Assembly: GCA_937876985.1 (NCBI GenBank) | Contig: CALEFT010000034.1 | Coordinates: 1-64,000 of the forward strand | From: an uncultured Clostridia bacterium | Lineage (GTDB): Bacteria; Bacillota; Clostridia; Saccharofermentanales; Saccharofermentanaceae | DNA length: 64,000 bases | Direction: 5' to 3' | Shown: piece after piece, positions 28,197 through 36,838 of the stretch | Layout: every line of letters begins with the position of its first letter | How positions within the stretch are numbered: the stretch's first letter is position 1 | Program-made: the position numbers and the translations under genes | Notes under the pieces: generated by a model | Told to the model about the DNA's origin: nothing | What the model saw: only the letters and a program-made list of their open reading frames with translations | Database searches by the model: none

Positions 28197-28484
28197 ATGG
28201 GTTCGAGCATCGAAACAACAATTACATTTACAATTATCATGGCTTTCCTGGTGTTTCTTATTACTATTCCGTCCTCTGTATACAAAGATACATTAGAGAT
28301 GACCGTTGATGGTGTAAATAAGCTAAGACACTATATGGATGATGATGAAGTCATTAATACTGCCAGAATTGGTGGTGAATCAGTAAATGACACATCTGCG
28401 GAGAGATTAAATACAATGATTAGTGGTCTATCTGATTTGATTTGGATATCTATAGGTGAAGGTGAAGGTGAGGGCAATGGTTAA
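28197..28484 (+). CDS. Small pilin-like membrane protein
   Basis: A 95-residue protein with a very short leader (MG), then SSIETTITF running into a hydrophobic helix (about 7-25), a polar region and a Gly/Glu tail. The layout, with a Gly before a Glu-containing hydrophobic N terminus, recalls class III prepilins and TadE-type pseudopilins, although Glu falls one position earlier than usual. ATG 28197 has GGAGG 5 bases upstream. It overlaps the next gene by 8 bases. The family assignment is tentative. Confidence 0.6.
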   Translation: MGSSIETTITFTIIMAFLVFLITIPSSVYKDTLEMTVDGVNKLRHYMDDDEVINTARIGGESVNDTSAERLNTMISGLSDLIWISIGEGEGEGNG

Positions 28485-29847
28485 GTTATTCAAGAATTGG
28501 TTTAGAAGTAATAAACATGGAGCTATTACTATATTTTTGTCCATTGTTTTGTCTAGCATTATACTGATAGAGTCAATTTATGTGTTGCAAATTATTAGTA
28601 TAAATAAGCGATTAGAGATAAATAGGGCGCTTAAGAATCAGGTTGAGATAATTCTGTCTGATTATAATAGGCTGTTATTTGATATATATGGAATCTACGC
28701 AATAAATATCAATAGTATAGATATGACAGTATTTGAGAAGACGCTAGAAGTAAACGGATATTCATATGGTGAGGACATTGTGATTGACGGCTATGATGTA
28801 CTGAATACAGCTGACCTTAAAAATGCTATTGCTACATATTATTCATATCGTGCACCAGGAATTGCATTTAATCTTTTTGATGAGTATATCAATACATTGT
28901 TAGAGCAGGTGGATACTTTAGGAATTGGCGAGTCGATATCATCCTTTTTATCGTCAGGTGCGTCTGAAGTGTTCTATGAAATATTGAACGGTTCTTCTGA
29001 TGTAATTGATTTCATAGATGATTTATCTTTATTAGAAAGCCTTGGAATAAGTAAGGATGCGTGTGATGCCTTCTCGGATTTTGCAGATACTCTTAATGAA
29101 TTAAGTCAATCCGAATTAAGCTTTGATGATGACTTTGATCCGATGGATTTCTTTGGAATGAATACTGTAAGTGATATGGAGGAGTTCTTTGATGATACTA
29201 GTGAGTTTAATGAAGGAATAGGATTTGGTGCATATTGCTCACATTATTCTGCATATAATTTCGACACAATACTTGAGGATAATGATATGACAATTAACGG
29301 TACCAATTTCTCTAGTATTCATCATGTAAATACTCCAGATGCAGAATATATTTTGACAGGCTTTGAAGGAGGACTAGCAGTTGCGACAACAGGATATTTG
29401 ATTTATCAGATAATTGGTTTATCTGAAATTGTAGAAATTGTAACAGATCCTAGTTTAATGGAGACATTTTTGCTTATTTCCGAAGCGATTTCTGGAATTC
29501 TTCTATTCTTGTCTATTCCGGTTCCGCCACAAGCAATACAGATTATTGTTGCAATTGTATATGGCTTAATAAATACAATTAACAAAATGGTAGATTTATA
29601 TGACGGAGAGACAGTTAATATTTTCCGAATTCCGGGTTTACCAGATGCATTAGCTGGTGGCTTGCAGGTGGATTATAAGTATTTGCTTTTTACAATGTCT
29701 TGCTACATTCCTTATACATTTAAGCTAGAAAGAATGTTAAATGTTCTTAATAGAGATTTTGTCGTGCTTCCAACAGAGATAACACTTTCTACCAATTATA
29801 TAGGAGATGAATATGAAGTTCATGATGGATATCAAATGTATTACTAG
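28477..29847 (+). CDS. TadE/DUF5702-like envelope protein
   Basis: A 456-residue protein. After KLFKNWFRSNK comes HGAITIFLSIVLSSIILIE, which resembles the N-terminal helix of the DUF5702-type proteins found with Tad pilus genes in Clostridia. A long, acidic, mostly extracellular part follows, with another hydrophobic stretch at about 310-385. ATG 28477 lies inside the upstream gene, after GGTGAGGG. The usual prepilin Glu at +5 is Phe here, so processing by a prepilin peptidase is doubtful. It overlaps the next gene by 35 bases. Confidence 0.65.
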   Translation: MVKLFKNWFRSNKHGAITIFLSIVLSSIILIESIYVLQIISINKRLEINRALKNQVEIILSDYNRLLFDIYGIYAININSIDMTVFEKTLEVNGYSYGEDIVIDGYDVLNTADLKNAIATYYSYRAPGIAFNLFDEYINTLLEQVDTLGIGESISSFLSSGASEVFYEILNGSSDVIDFIDDLSLLESLGISKDACDAFSDFADTLNELSQSELSFDDDFDPMDFFGMNTVSDMEEFFDDTSEFNEGIGFGAYCSHYSAYNFDTILEDNDMTINGTNFSSIHHVNTPDAEYILTGFEGGLAVATTGYLIYQIIGLSEIVEIVTDPSLMETFLLISEAISGILLFLSIPVPPQAIQIIVAIVYGLINTINKMVDLYDGETVNIFRIPGLPDALAGGLQVDYKYLLFTMSCYIPYTFKLERMLNVLNRDFVVLPTEITLSTNYIGDEYEVHDGYQMYY

Positions 29848-30865
29848 AATAAACAAGAGAGGACAGGTAACAATCGAAGCAGCAATTGCTTTTTCATGTG
29901 TTCTCATTCTTGTCTGTAATATGTTCACAATAATGAGCGTATATAGGACGCATAATATTATGCAACAAGCAGTAGATCAGTGCGTAGAGGATTTACAATT
30001 AGTTCCGCCAGCTCAAGTAATAGCTTCTGACTTGATTTCTACTATATCGAACGCACTGCCTGATAATCAGATAACAAATGTTGTTGCATCTGGTGTTGGA
30101 ATTATTGGTGGAGTCGCATCTAGATTTGGTGCATTAACAGGCATATCAATACAAGATTTGATTGTAAATGGAACATTAGCTGGAAGAATTAGAAATGATA
30201 TTCTATACAATTATTCACAAATGGCTGATTCTTATGGATACTTTGCTCCACAGTCTGTCCGTGTTTATTTGAATTACAATGAGATGAATTCTTATATAGA
30301 ATTGGAACTTACTTATTGCATTAATACGATAGTAGGTGAGATTGATAAGACGATATATTCTGTAATTCCAGTATATGGAACGTTCCATTTAACATTGATT
30401 GGAGATAATGAAGAAAATGAACAAGATGAGGAAGCAGAGTTTTCTTCTGATACTATTTGGTCTGCAGGGAATTTTGAGCGAGGAGAATATTTTCGAGAGA
30501 GCTATGGAGGAAATCTACCTGGAACTTTCCCAGTAATTGCTGGATTTGATGATGGTGTTGCAACGTCTATTACTAGTATTGATATGACTTCGCCGAGATA
30601 TTCAGATAGCGATAATGTAAATGAACGTATTTCTGAGGAATTGTCTGATTTAAGCTTGTTTGATGGAGCTGATGTGAATATCAACGGGCAGCACTATCAG
30701 ATAAATGGAAGTGATATTACGTCAAGACAGTTAATTATTGTTATTCCTGAGAATACTAATGATATGAATCGACAGTTATTAAATGATGTAATAGAAAATA
30801 ATAGACAAAATGGTATAGATATACATATAGTTGAGGATGGAAATTCGTATAGATATAATGAATAA
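29813..30865 (+). CDS. TadE-like pseudopilin protein
   Basis: A 350-residue protein. The N terminus KRGQVTIEAAIAFSCVLIL matches the TadE-like domain: a Gly, then Glu at position +5, then a hydrophobic helix, as in prepilin-peptidase substrates. The remainder is a long exported region rich in Asp, Ser and Asn. Of several ATGs (29807, 29813, 29822, 29825) I chose 29813, 6 bases after GGAG. It is the third of three overlapping genes. No Tad ATPase, TadB/C or peptidase gene is nearby, so an assembly machine, if any, is encoded elsewhere. Confidence 0.7.
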   Translation: MKFMMDIKCITRINKRGQVTIEAAIAFSCVLILVCNMFTIMSVYRTHNIMQQAVDQCVEDLQLVPPAQVIASDLISTISNALPDNQITNVVASGVGIIGGVASRFGALTGISIQDLIVNGTLAGRIRNDILYNYSQMADSYGYFAPQSVRVYLNYNEMNSYIELELTYCINTIVGEIDKTIYSVIPVYGTFHLTLIGDNEENEQDEEAEFSSDTIWSAGNFERGEYFRESYGGNLPGTFPVIAGFDDGVATSITSIDMTSPRYSDSDNVNERISEELSDLSLFDGADVNINGQHYQINGSDITSRQLIIVIPENTNDMNRQLLNDVIENNRQNGIDIHIVEDGNSYRYNE

Positions 30866-30951
30866 TCACTAAATAATCGAATACTTTTTGTTGTCACAAA
30901 TCGAAGTTTGCGTTATTATGTATTAGATTATCTACTATGGAGGATTATAAA

Positions 30952-31188
30952 TTGAAGACAAGTTCAAACGTTAGAAGACCGTCACTTGTTGATGTAGCTT
31001 CTAAGAAGTCAATTAATGAAGAGTCTATGTCGATTGGAGAAGTCTTGAGAAAGGCTAAGAAAGATCTATTCTTTTCTAGATGCTTGTTGGTAATCTTTTT
31101 GGTTTTGTTAGCAACAAGTGTTGTTTTGCTTTTTGTAAATGGATATGCAGAGACTTGGTTTGACACTTTAATTTCTATGATGGAGTAA
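30952..31188 (+). CDS. Small single-helix membrane protein
   Basis: A 78-residue protein of unknown family: a basic cytoplasmic N terminus with KAKKDLFFSR, then one hydrophobic helix (about 46-65), then a short acidic end. The start is TTG 30952, because the GGAGG at 30939-30943 is 8 bases upstream and the ATG at 30937 overlaps it. It is 5 bases before yerC and so heads the yerC-secA-punA-ahcY run. Linkage to secA suggests a membrane role but nothing more specific. Confidence 0.6.
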   Translation: MKTSSNVRRPSLVDVASKKSINEESMSIGEVLRKAKKDLFFSRCLLVIFLVLLATSVVLLFVNGYAETWFDTLISMME

Positions 31189-31193
31189 TCAAT

Positions 31194-31496
31194 ATGATAA
31201 GTAAAGCTGATGACTTTATGATTTCTGAATTCTATAATGCGATTCTTAAGCTAGAGACAGAAGAAGAATGTAAGAAGTTCTTCAAGGATATTCTTACTAC
31301 TGCTGAACTATATTCTTTTGCTCAAAGGTTACAGGTAGCAAAACTATTAGATGAGGATTATAAGTATTCCGAAATAGTTGAGAAAACTGGTGCATCATCT
31401 TCGACAGTATCTCGTGTTAAGAAATGCTTGTTAGAAGGCGCTGGTGGATATCGGCTTGTACTAAATAACAATAAAGAAGATAGTGAGAGGAAATAA
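31194..31496 (+). CDS. yerC: YerC/YecD family TrpR-related regulator
   Basis: A 100-residue DNA-binding protein. It has the TrpR-like fold, with FYNAILKLETEEECKKFFKDILT and LTTAEL typical of the YerC family, and a helix-turn-helix in YSEIVEKTGASSSTVSRVKKCL. Targets are not known to me. GGAG overlapping the end of the upstream gene is its ribosome site. It is 5 bases before secA. Confidence 0.88.
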   Translation: MISKADDFMISEFYNAILKLETEEECKKFFKDILTTAELYSFAQRLQVAKLLDEDYKYSEIVEKTGASSSTVSRVKKCLLEGAGGYRLVLNNNKEDSERK

Positions 31497-31501
31497 TAGA
31501 C

Positions 31502-34294
31502 ATGGGTATTATTACTTCTGTGTTTGGAACACACAGCGACAGAGAGATTAAGAGAATTCGTCCAATTGTAAATAAAGTGCTTGCTTATGACGAAGAGTTT
31601 TCGAAGAAGTCTGATGAAGAACTAGTTGGAATGACTCTTAAGCTTAAGAAGGAACTTGAGAATGGTAAGACTTTAGATGATATTTTACCAGAGGCTTTTG
31701 CAACTATTCGTGAGGCATCTTATCGTGTACTTGGAATGAAACCATATGAGGTTCAAGTAATTGGTGGTATTGTTCTTCACCAAGGAAGAATTGCCGAGAT
31801 GAAGACTGGTGAAGGTAAGACACTTGTTGCAACTATGCCGGTATACCTTAACGCGTTAACAGGTAAGGGAGTACATGTAGTTACAGTAAATGATTATCTT
31901 GCTAAGCGTGATAGCGAGTGGATGGGTAAGGTATATAGATTCCTTGGACTATCAGTAGGCTTGATTATTCATGATATTCCTCTTGCAAAGCGTAAGGAAA
32001 TGTACGCTTGTGATATCGTATATGGTACAAATAACGAATTCGGCTTCGATTATCTTAGAGATAATATGGCTGTTAAGAAGGAAAACCTTAGTCAACGTGA
32101 ACTTAATTACGCTATCGTCGACGAGGTAGATAGTATTCTTATCGACGAGGCTAGAACTCCGCTTATTATTTCTGGTTCTAGCAACGATACAGCTGTATCT
32201 GATATGTATCAGAGAGCAGATGCTTTTGTTAAAGGACTTCGTAAATTTACTGTAGTTGAGACGGATACTAAGTTTGAGATTGAGGATATCGCTGATGACT
32301 ATGATTATGTAGTTGATGAGAAGGCAAATTCTTGTGTTCTTACAGCTAACGGTATTAAGAAAGCTGAGAGATATTTTAATACAGATAACTATTCTGACCC
32401 AGATAACTTCGAATTGCAGCATTTTATCAATAATGCACTTAAGGCACATGGTGTATTTAAGAAGGATCAGAAGTATGTCGTTATGGACGGTGAAGTTGTA
32501 ATTGTTGATGATTTCACAGGTCGTTTGATGCCAGGACGTAAATATTCTGATGGTTTGCATCAGGCTATTGAAGCAAAGGAAAATGTAAAAGTAGCAAGAG
32601 AAACAAGAACATTAGCTACAATTACATTCCAGAACTTCTTCCGTATGTATAATAAGATTTCTGGTATGACAGGTACTGCATATACTGAGGAAGCTGAATT
32701 TAGATCAATTTATGCACTTGATGTAATTCAGATTCCAACTAATAGACCAATTGCTAGATTAGATGAGAATGATGCTGTATTTACTACTCAGCAGGCAAAG
32801 TATAAGGCAATCCTCGAGACTGTAATTGAAGCTCATAAGAATGGTCAGCCTGTACTTGTTGGTACAGTAAATGTTGATAAGTCTGAGTTCTTAAGTAAGC
32901 TCTTCTCTCGAGCAGGAATTAAGCACAACGTACTTAATGCTAAGAATCACTTAAGAGAAGCTGAGATAGTTGCTCAGGCTGGTCGAAAAGGAGCAGTTAC
33001 TATTGCTACAAATATGGCTGGTCGTGGTACTGATATTATCCTTGGTGGTAATGCTGAGTATATGGCTAAGCAGGAAATGGCAAGACTTGGTTATACAGAG
33101 GATTTAATTAACGCATCTACTGCCCACAATGAGACTGATGATGAATTAATTCTTGAGGCTCGTTCGAGATTTGCTAAGCTTGAAAGTAAATATAAAGAAG
33201 AAATCGCTCCTGAAGCAGAAGCTGTTCGTGAATGTGGTGGTTTGTATATTATTGGTACAGAACGTCATGAGTCACGAAGAATTGATAATCAGCTTCGTGG
33301 TCGTGCTGGTAGACAAGGAGACCCAGGTAAGTCAAAGTTCTATTTATCTCTTGATGATGATTTGCTAAGAATTTTCGGTGGAGATAAGGTAACACAGAAG
33401 TTTAATTCTTTTGGTGTTGATGAGTCCATGGAGATTCAAAGTGGAATGATTACAAAGATTATTGAGTCCTCTCAGAAGAAACTAGAGTCATTACACTTTG
33501 GACAGCGTAAGAGAACACTTGAATATGATGACGTTATGAATTCTCAGCGTAAAATTACTTATGAGCAGCGCCAGAAGGTAATCAATGGTGAAGATGTTCA
33601 TGAGACATATTTGAAGATGGTTGAGAAGGTTGCTGATAGAATAATCTCTTCGTTCTTTATCGATAAGGAATTATCAAAGTCTGATAAATATGCTCTCGGA
33701 ATTAAGCTATCTGAGACGTTTGGCGAGCTTCCAATTGTTCTTAAGCTTAAGAATGAAACCGATTCTTTCGATATGGATCAGTCAGAGATTCTTTCTACTT
33801 TGTGTGATGAAGCAATTTCTTACTTGAATGAGAAAGAGGAGACTGTTACAGAGGATATTTTCCGTCAGGCAGAGAGAGTTATTCTTCTTACTGCAGTTGA
33901 TCAGAAGTGGATGAACCATATAGATGATATGGACCAGCTTAGACTTGCTATCTCAATGAGAGGTGTTGCACAGCATGATCCAGTAGTTGAATATAAGCTC
34001 GAAAGCACTGAGATGTTTAATGAGATGAATCAGTCCATTCAGAACGAAGCTGTTAAGATTCTCATGAGAGGAAAATTCTCTGCTGAGAATAGAATGGAGA
34101 CAAAGTCTTCTGTTCGTAATCTACAAGCATCTCATGCCGAGACTCTTCCTACTAAGGCTAAGTCCATTAATGAAGGCAATGCTAATAATCAGCAGACACG
34201 TCAGCCGGTAAAGAGAGACAGTGCTAAGGTCGGTCGTAACGATTTGTGTCCATGCGGCTCTGGCAAGAAATATAAGAATTGTTGTGGCAAATAA
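31502..34294 (+). CDS. secA: Preprotein translocase ATPase SecA
   Basis: The motor of Sec export, acting with SecYEG at the inner face of the membrane. It has 930 residues. Walker A is MKTGEGKT (100-107), the DEAD-like box is VDEVDSILIDEARTPL, and the second nucleotide domain includes ATNMAGRGTDI and GRAGRQGDPG. A helical scaffold follows, and the C terminus carries a SEC-C zinc motif (CPCGSGKKYKNCC). The size is on the long side but normal. Export substrates within the window include the GH5 enzyme at 36839. It belongs to a five-gene operon. Confidence 0.97.
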   Translation: MGIITSVFGTHSDREIKRIRPIVNKVLAYDEEFSKKSDEELVGMTLKLKKELENGKTLDDILPEAFATIREASYRVLGMKPYEVQVIGGIVLHQGRIAEMKTGEGKTLVATMPVYLNALTGKGVHVVTVNDYLAKRDSEWMGKVYRFLGLSVGLIIHDIPLAKRKEMYACDIVYGTNNEFGFDYLRDNMAVKKENLSQRELNYAIVDEVDSILIDEARTPLIISGSSNDTAVSDMYQRADAFVKGLRKFTVVETDTKFEIEDIADDYDYVVDEKANSCVLTANGIKKAERYFNTDNYSDPDNFELQHFINNALKAHGVFKKDQKYVVMDGEVVIVDDFTGRLMPGRKYSDGLHQAIEAKENVKVARETRTLATITFQNFFRMYNKISGMTGTAYTEEAEFRSIYALDVIQIPTNRPIARLDENDAVFTTQQAKYKAILETVIEAHKNGQPVLVGTVNVDKSEFLSKLFSRAGIKHNVLNAKNHLREAEIVAQAGRKGAVTIATNMAGRGTDIILGGNAEYMAKQEMARLGYTEDLINASTAHNETDDELILEARSRFAKLESKYKEEIAPEAEAVRECGGLYIIGTERHESRRIDNQLRGRAGRQGDPGKSKFYLSLDDDLLRIFGGDKVTQKFNSFGVDESMEIQSGMITKIIESSQKKLESLHFGQRKRTLEYDDVMNSQRKITYEQRQKVINGEDVHETYLKMVEKVADRIISSFFIDKELSKSDKYALGIKLSETFGELPIVLKLKNETDSFDMDQSEILSTLCDEAISYLNEKEETVTEDIFRQAERVILLTAVDQKWMNHIDDMDQLRLAISMRGVAQHDPVVEYKLESTEMFNEMNQSIQNEAVKILMRGKFSAENRMETKSSVRNLQASHAETLPTKAKSINEGNANNQQTRQPVKRDSAKVGRNDLCPCGSGKKYKNCCGK

Positions 34295-34303
34295 GGAGTT
34301 ATT

Positions 34304-35173
34304 ATGATTACAGATAAAATGGCATATCTTACAAGAGTAAATAAGGCTGTAGAATATTTGAACGAAGAATACGAAAAGCTAAAGCTTGAAGAACGTCCTA
34401 ATATCTGTATTGTACTAGGCTCCGGTTTAGGTCCACTTGTTGACTATTCCGAAGTAATTTACGAGATTAGTTATAAGGATATTCCAGAATTTCCTGTATC
34501 AACAGCGCCTGGTCACGCGGGTAAGTTAGTAATTGCTAGATTGTCTGGGAAAATAGTTTTCTTTATGTCTGGACGTTTCCATTATTATGAAGGTTACGGA
34601 TATGAAGTGTGTACATTCTATGTTCGTGTAATGGCTAAGTTTGGAGTAAAGAATTTAATTCTGACAAATGCTTCAGGTGGAATAAATACTTCCTTCGTTC
34701 CAACAGATTTGATGATTATTAAGGATCATTTCTCAATCTTTATGGAATCGCCACTTCGTGGTCCAAACCTAGAAGAATTTGGCACAAGATTTCCTAATCA
34801 GACAAATGTTTATGACCATGACTATATCGAATTACTAGAGGATGTAGCAAACGAGAATAATATATCTGTACATAAGGGTGTATATTGCTATACAAAAGGT
34901 CCACAATATGAGACACCTGCTGAAATTAGAGCGTTAGGTTTACTTGGAGCAGATGCGGTTGGTATGTCTACAGTTCCAGAAGCTATTGTTGCATCTCATT
35001 CTGGAATGAAGGTGTTAGCAGTATCTTGTATTACAAATTATGCAGCTGGTTTATCTCCAGAAGACAAGCCTGATGGTTCAGAGAAGTTAGAGGAAGAGCT
35101 CGTTCTAAATAATGCTAAGAAGGCATCTTCCAATTGCTGTGATTTGATAGCAGCTTTTATTTCCAAGATTTAA
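34304..35173 (+). CDS. punA: Purine-nucleoside phosphorylase
   Basis: A trimeric-type PNP (289 residues) that splits inosine or guanosine with phosphate. Motifs are VLGSGLGPL, the phosphate-binding STAPGHAGKL, FMSGRFHYYEGY, TNASGGIN, and the purine-site GPQYETPAEIRAL with SCITNYAAGLS. It is 9 bases after secA and 16 before ahcY. With SAH hydrolase next door, it can dispose of the nucleoside released from S-adenosylhomocysteine, directly or after deamination. Confidence 0.94.
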   Translation: MITDKMAYLTRVNKAVEYLNEEYEKLKLEERPNICIVLGSGLGPLVDYSEVIYEISYKDIPEFPVSTAPGHAGKLVIARLSGKIVFFMSGRFHYYEGYGYEVCTFYVRVMAKFGVKNLILTNASGGINTSFVPTDLMIIKDHFSIFMESPLRGPNLEEFGTRFPNQTNVYDHDYIELLEDVANENNISVHKGVYCYTKGPQYETPAEIRALGLLGADAVGMSTVPEAIVASHSGMKVLAVSCITNYAAGLSPEDKPDGSEKLEEELVLNNAKKASSNCCDLIAAFISKI

Positions 35174-35189
35174 TTAAGGAGTTATATTT

Positions 35190-36446
35190 ATGAATGTACC
35201 TATGTATGATGTAAAAAATATAAGCTTAGCACCATCTGGAATGAAGAAGATTGAATGGGCATACAATAATATGCCAGTTCTACGTGCTATCGAAGCAGAA
35301 CTAATTAAGGAGCAACCATTTAAGGGATTAAAGATTTCTGTATCTGTTCATGTTGAAGCAAAGACTGCATGTTTGGCACGAGCTCTTGCAAGAGGTGGCG
35401 CTGATGTCGCACTTACTGGTTGTAATCCGCTATCTACTCAAGATGATGTTGCTGCTGCATTAGCTTCTACAGGAATGCATGTTTATACAATTCATGGCGA
35501 TAATGAAGAAGAATATGTTAATCACTTGAAGATGGCACTTAGCTTTGGTCCAGATATTGTAATTGATGATGGCGGGGACTTCGCTATGTTGCTTCATTCA
35601 GAAATGTCTGATTTGGTTCCAAATCTTCTTGGTGGATGCGAAGAAACAACTACAGGAGTTCATCGTCTTGAAATTCTTGAGAAAGAAGGAAAGCTTCTAT
35701 ATCCAGTAGTCGCTGTAAATGATGCTAGATGTAAGCACTTGTTTGACAATAGATTTGGTACTGGTCAATCTGTATGGACAGCAATTATGGCTACAACAAA
35801 TTTGGTTGTAGCAGGTAAGACTGTTGTTGTTGCAGGTTACGGTATGTGTGGTAGAGGAGTTGCATTAAGAGCAAAGGGTCTTGGTGCTCGAGTTGTTGTT
35901 ACTGAAATTGATCCAGTAAAGGCATGTGAAGCTCTTATGGAAGGCTATGAAGTAATGACAATGGATGAAGCTGCTTCAATTGGTGACTTCTTTGTAACAG
36001 TTACAGGTTGTAAGGATGTTATTACAAAGAAGCATTATCTTAATATGAAGAATGGTGCTATATGCTGTAATGCTGGACATTTTGACTGTGAGGTTAACCT
36101 TGTTGATCTTAAGGAAATTTCTACATCAATCGAAGAATTACGAGATAATATAGTTGGCTACACGCTTCCAAATGGAAATAGAATTTGTATTCTAGCAGAA
36201 GGTAGACTAGTAAATCTTGCATCAGGTGATGGTCATCCGGTTGAGATTATGGATATGAGTTTTGCATTGCAGGCTCAATCTGCTAGATATATTGCTCAAT
36301 ATGGTAAGACTTTGGACAAGAAGGTTTACCAAACCCCAGAGGTAATCGATAATCGTGTTGCTGAGATATTGCTTGACACTAAGAGCATTTCAATCGATAA
36401 GCTCACAAGTGAGCAGGAAGCATATATCAATTCTTGGGATTTCTAA
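35190..36446 (+). CDS. ahcY: Adenosylhomocysteinase (SAH hydrolase)
   Basis: Reversibly hydrolyses S-adenosylhomocysteine to homocysteine and adenosine, removing the inhibitor of methyltransferases. At 418 residues it is the short form, as in archaea and Thermotoga. Seen are VSVHVEAKTACLARAL, the catalytic-region DDGGD, the EETTTGVHRL segment, NDARCKHLFDN, the NAD-binding GYGMCGRG and CNAGHFDCEV. It is last in the secA operon, ending at a clear terminator. Many Clostridia use Pfs/LuxS instead; here hydrolase and PNP are paired. Confidence 0.94.
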   Translation: MNVPMYDVKNISLAPSGMKKIEWAYNNMPVLRAIEAELIKEQPFKGLKISVSVHVEAKTACLARALARGGADVALTGCNPLSTQDDVAAALASTGMHVYTIHGDNEEEYVNHLKMALSFGPDIVIDDGGDFAMLLHSEMSDLVPNLLGGCEETTTGVHRLEILEKEGKLLYPVVAVNDARCKHLFDNRFGTGQSVWTAIMATTNLVVAGKTVVVAGYGMCGRGVALRAKGLGARVVVTEIDPVKACEALMEGYEVMTMDEAASIGDFFVTVTGCKDVITKKHYLNMKNGAICCNAGHFDCEVNLVDLKEISTSIEELRDNIVGYTLPNGNRICILAEGRLVNLASGDGHPVEIMDMSFALQAQSARYIAQYGKTLDKKVYQTPEVIDNRVAEILLDTKSISIDKLTSEQEAYINSWDF

Positions 36447-36475
36447 AAAGTTTCTAATATATTATTCTGAAATAT

Positions 36476-36507
36476 AAGTCCTCCAAATAAAGGAGGACTT
36501 TGTTTTT
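36476..36507 (+). terminator. Rho-independent terminator after ahcY
   Basis: AAGTCCTCC (36476-36484) pairs perfectly with GGAGGACTT (36492-36500) around a 7-base loop, followed by TGTTTTT. Confidence 0.88.
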
Positions 36508-36838
36508 GTTCCAGATTTATAGATTAATATCTAAATATTTATCAAAAACATTGTTTATTAATGAGAAAAATATCATATTTTTACTGCAAAAAACAAAATT
36601 ATTGCGAGTTTTTTTTGCTAGTAAAAAACAATGAATTTGATATTTCGTTCTAAAATGTGATATGAAAATCATTAGATTTTGTGTCATTTGCACAAAAGAT
36701 GATGCGTGATATTGTAAAAAACTGACAAAATATCTGCGCAAAACGTTTTTTTCACATAAAAACAAAATATTTAATATGTTAAGAAGTCAATATGGAATAG
36801 AATGAAACTGCATAAAATTATTGGAGGTTGAAGTTTCT
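36508..36838 (+). promoter_or_regulatory. Long AT-rich leader of the GH5 gene
   Basis: A non-coding stretch of about 330 bases, very A/T-rich. A perfect 10-bp palindrome AAAACGTTTT at 36740-36749 with a central CG is the shape bound by LacI/CcpA-family repressors, though a full catabolite-response consensus is not met. TTCACA at 36751 and TAATAT at 36772 could be weak -35/-10 elements. Nothing else is recognised. Confidence 0.35.
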
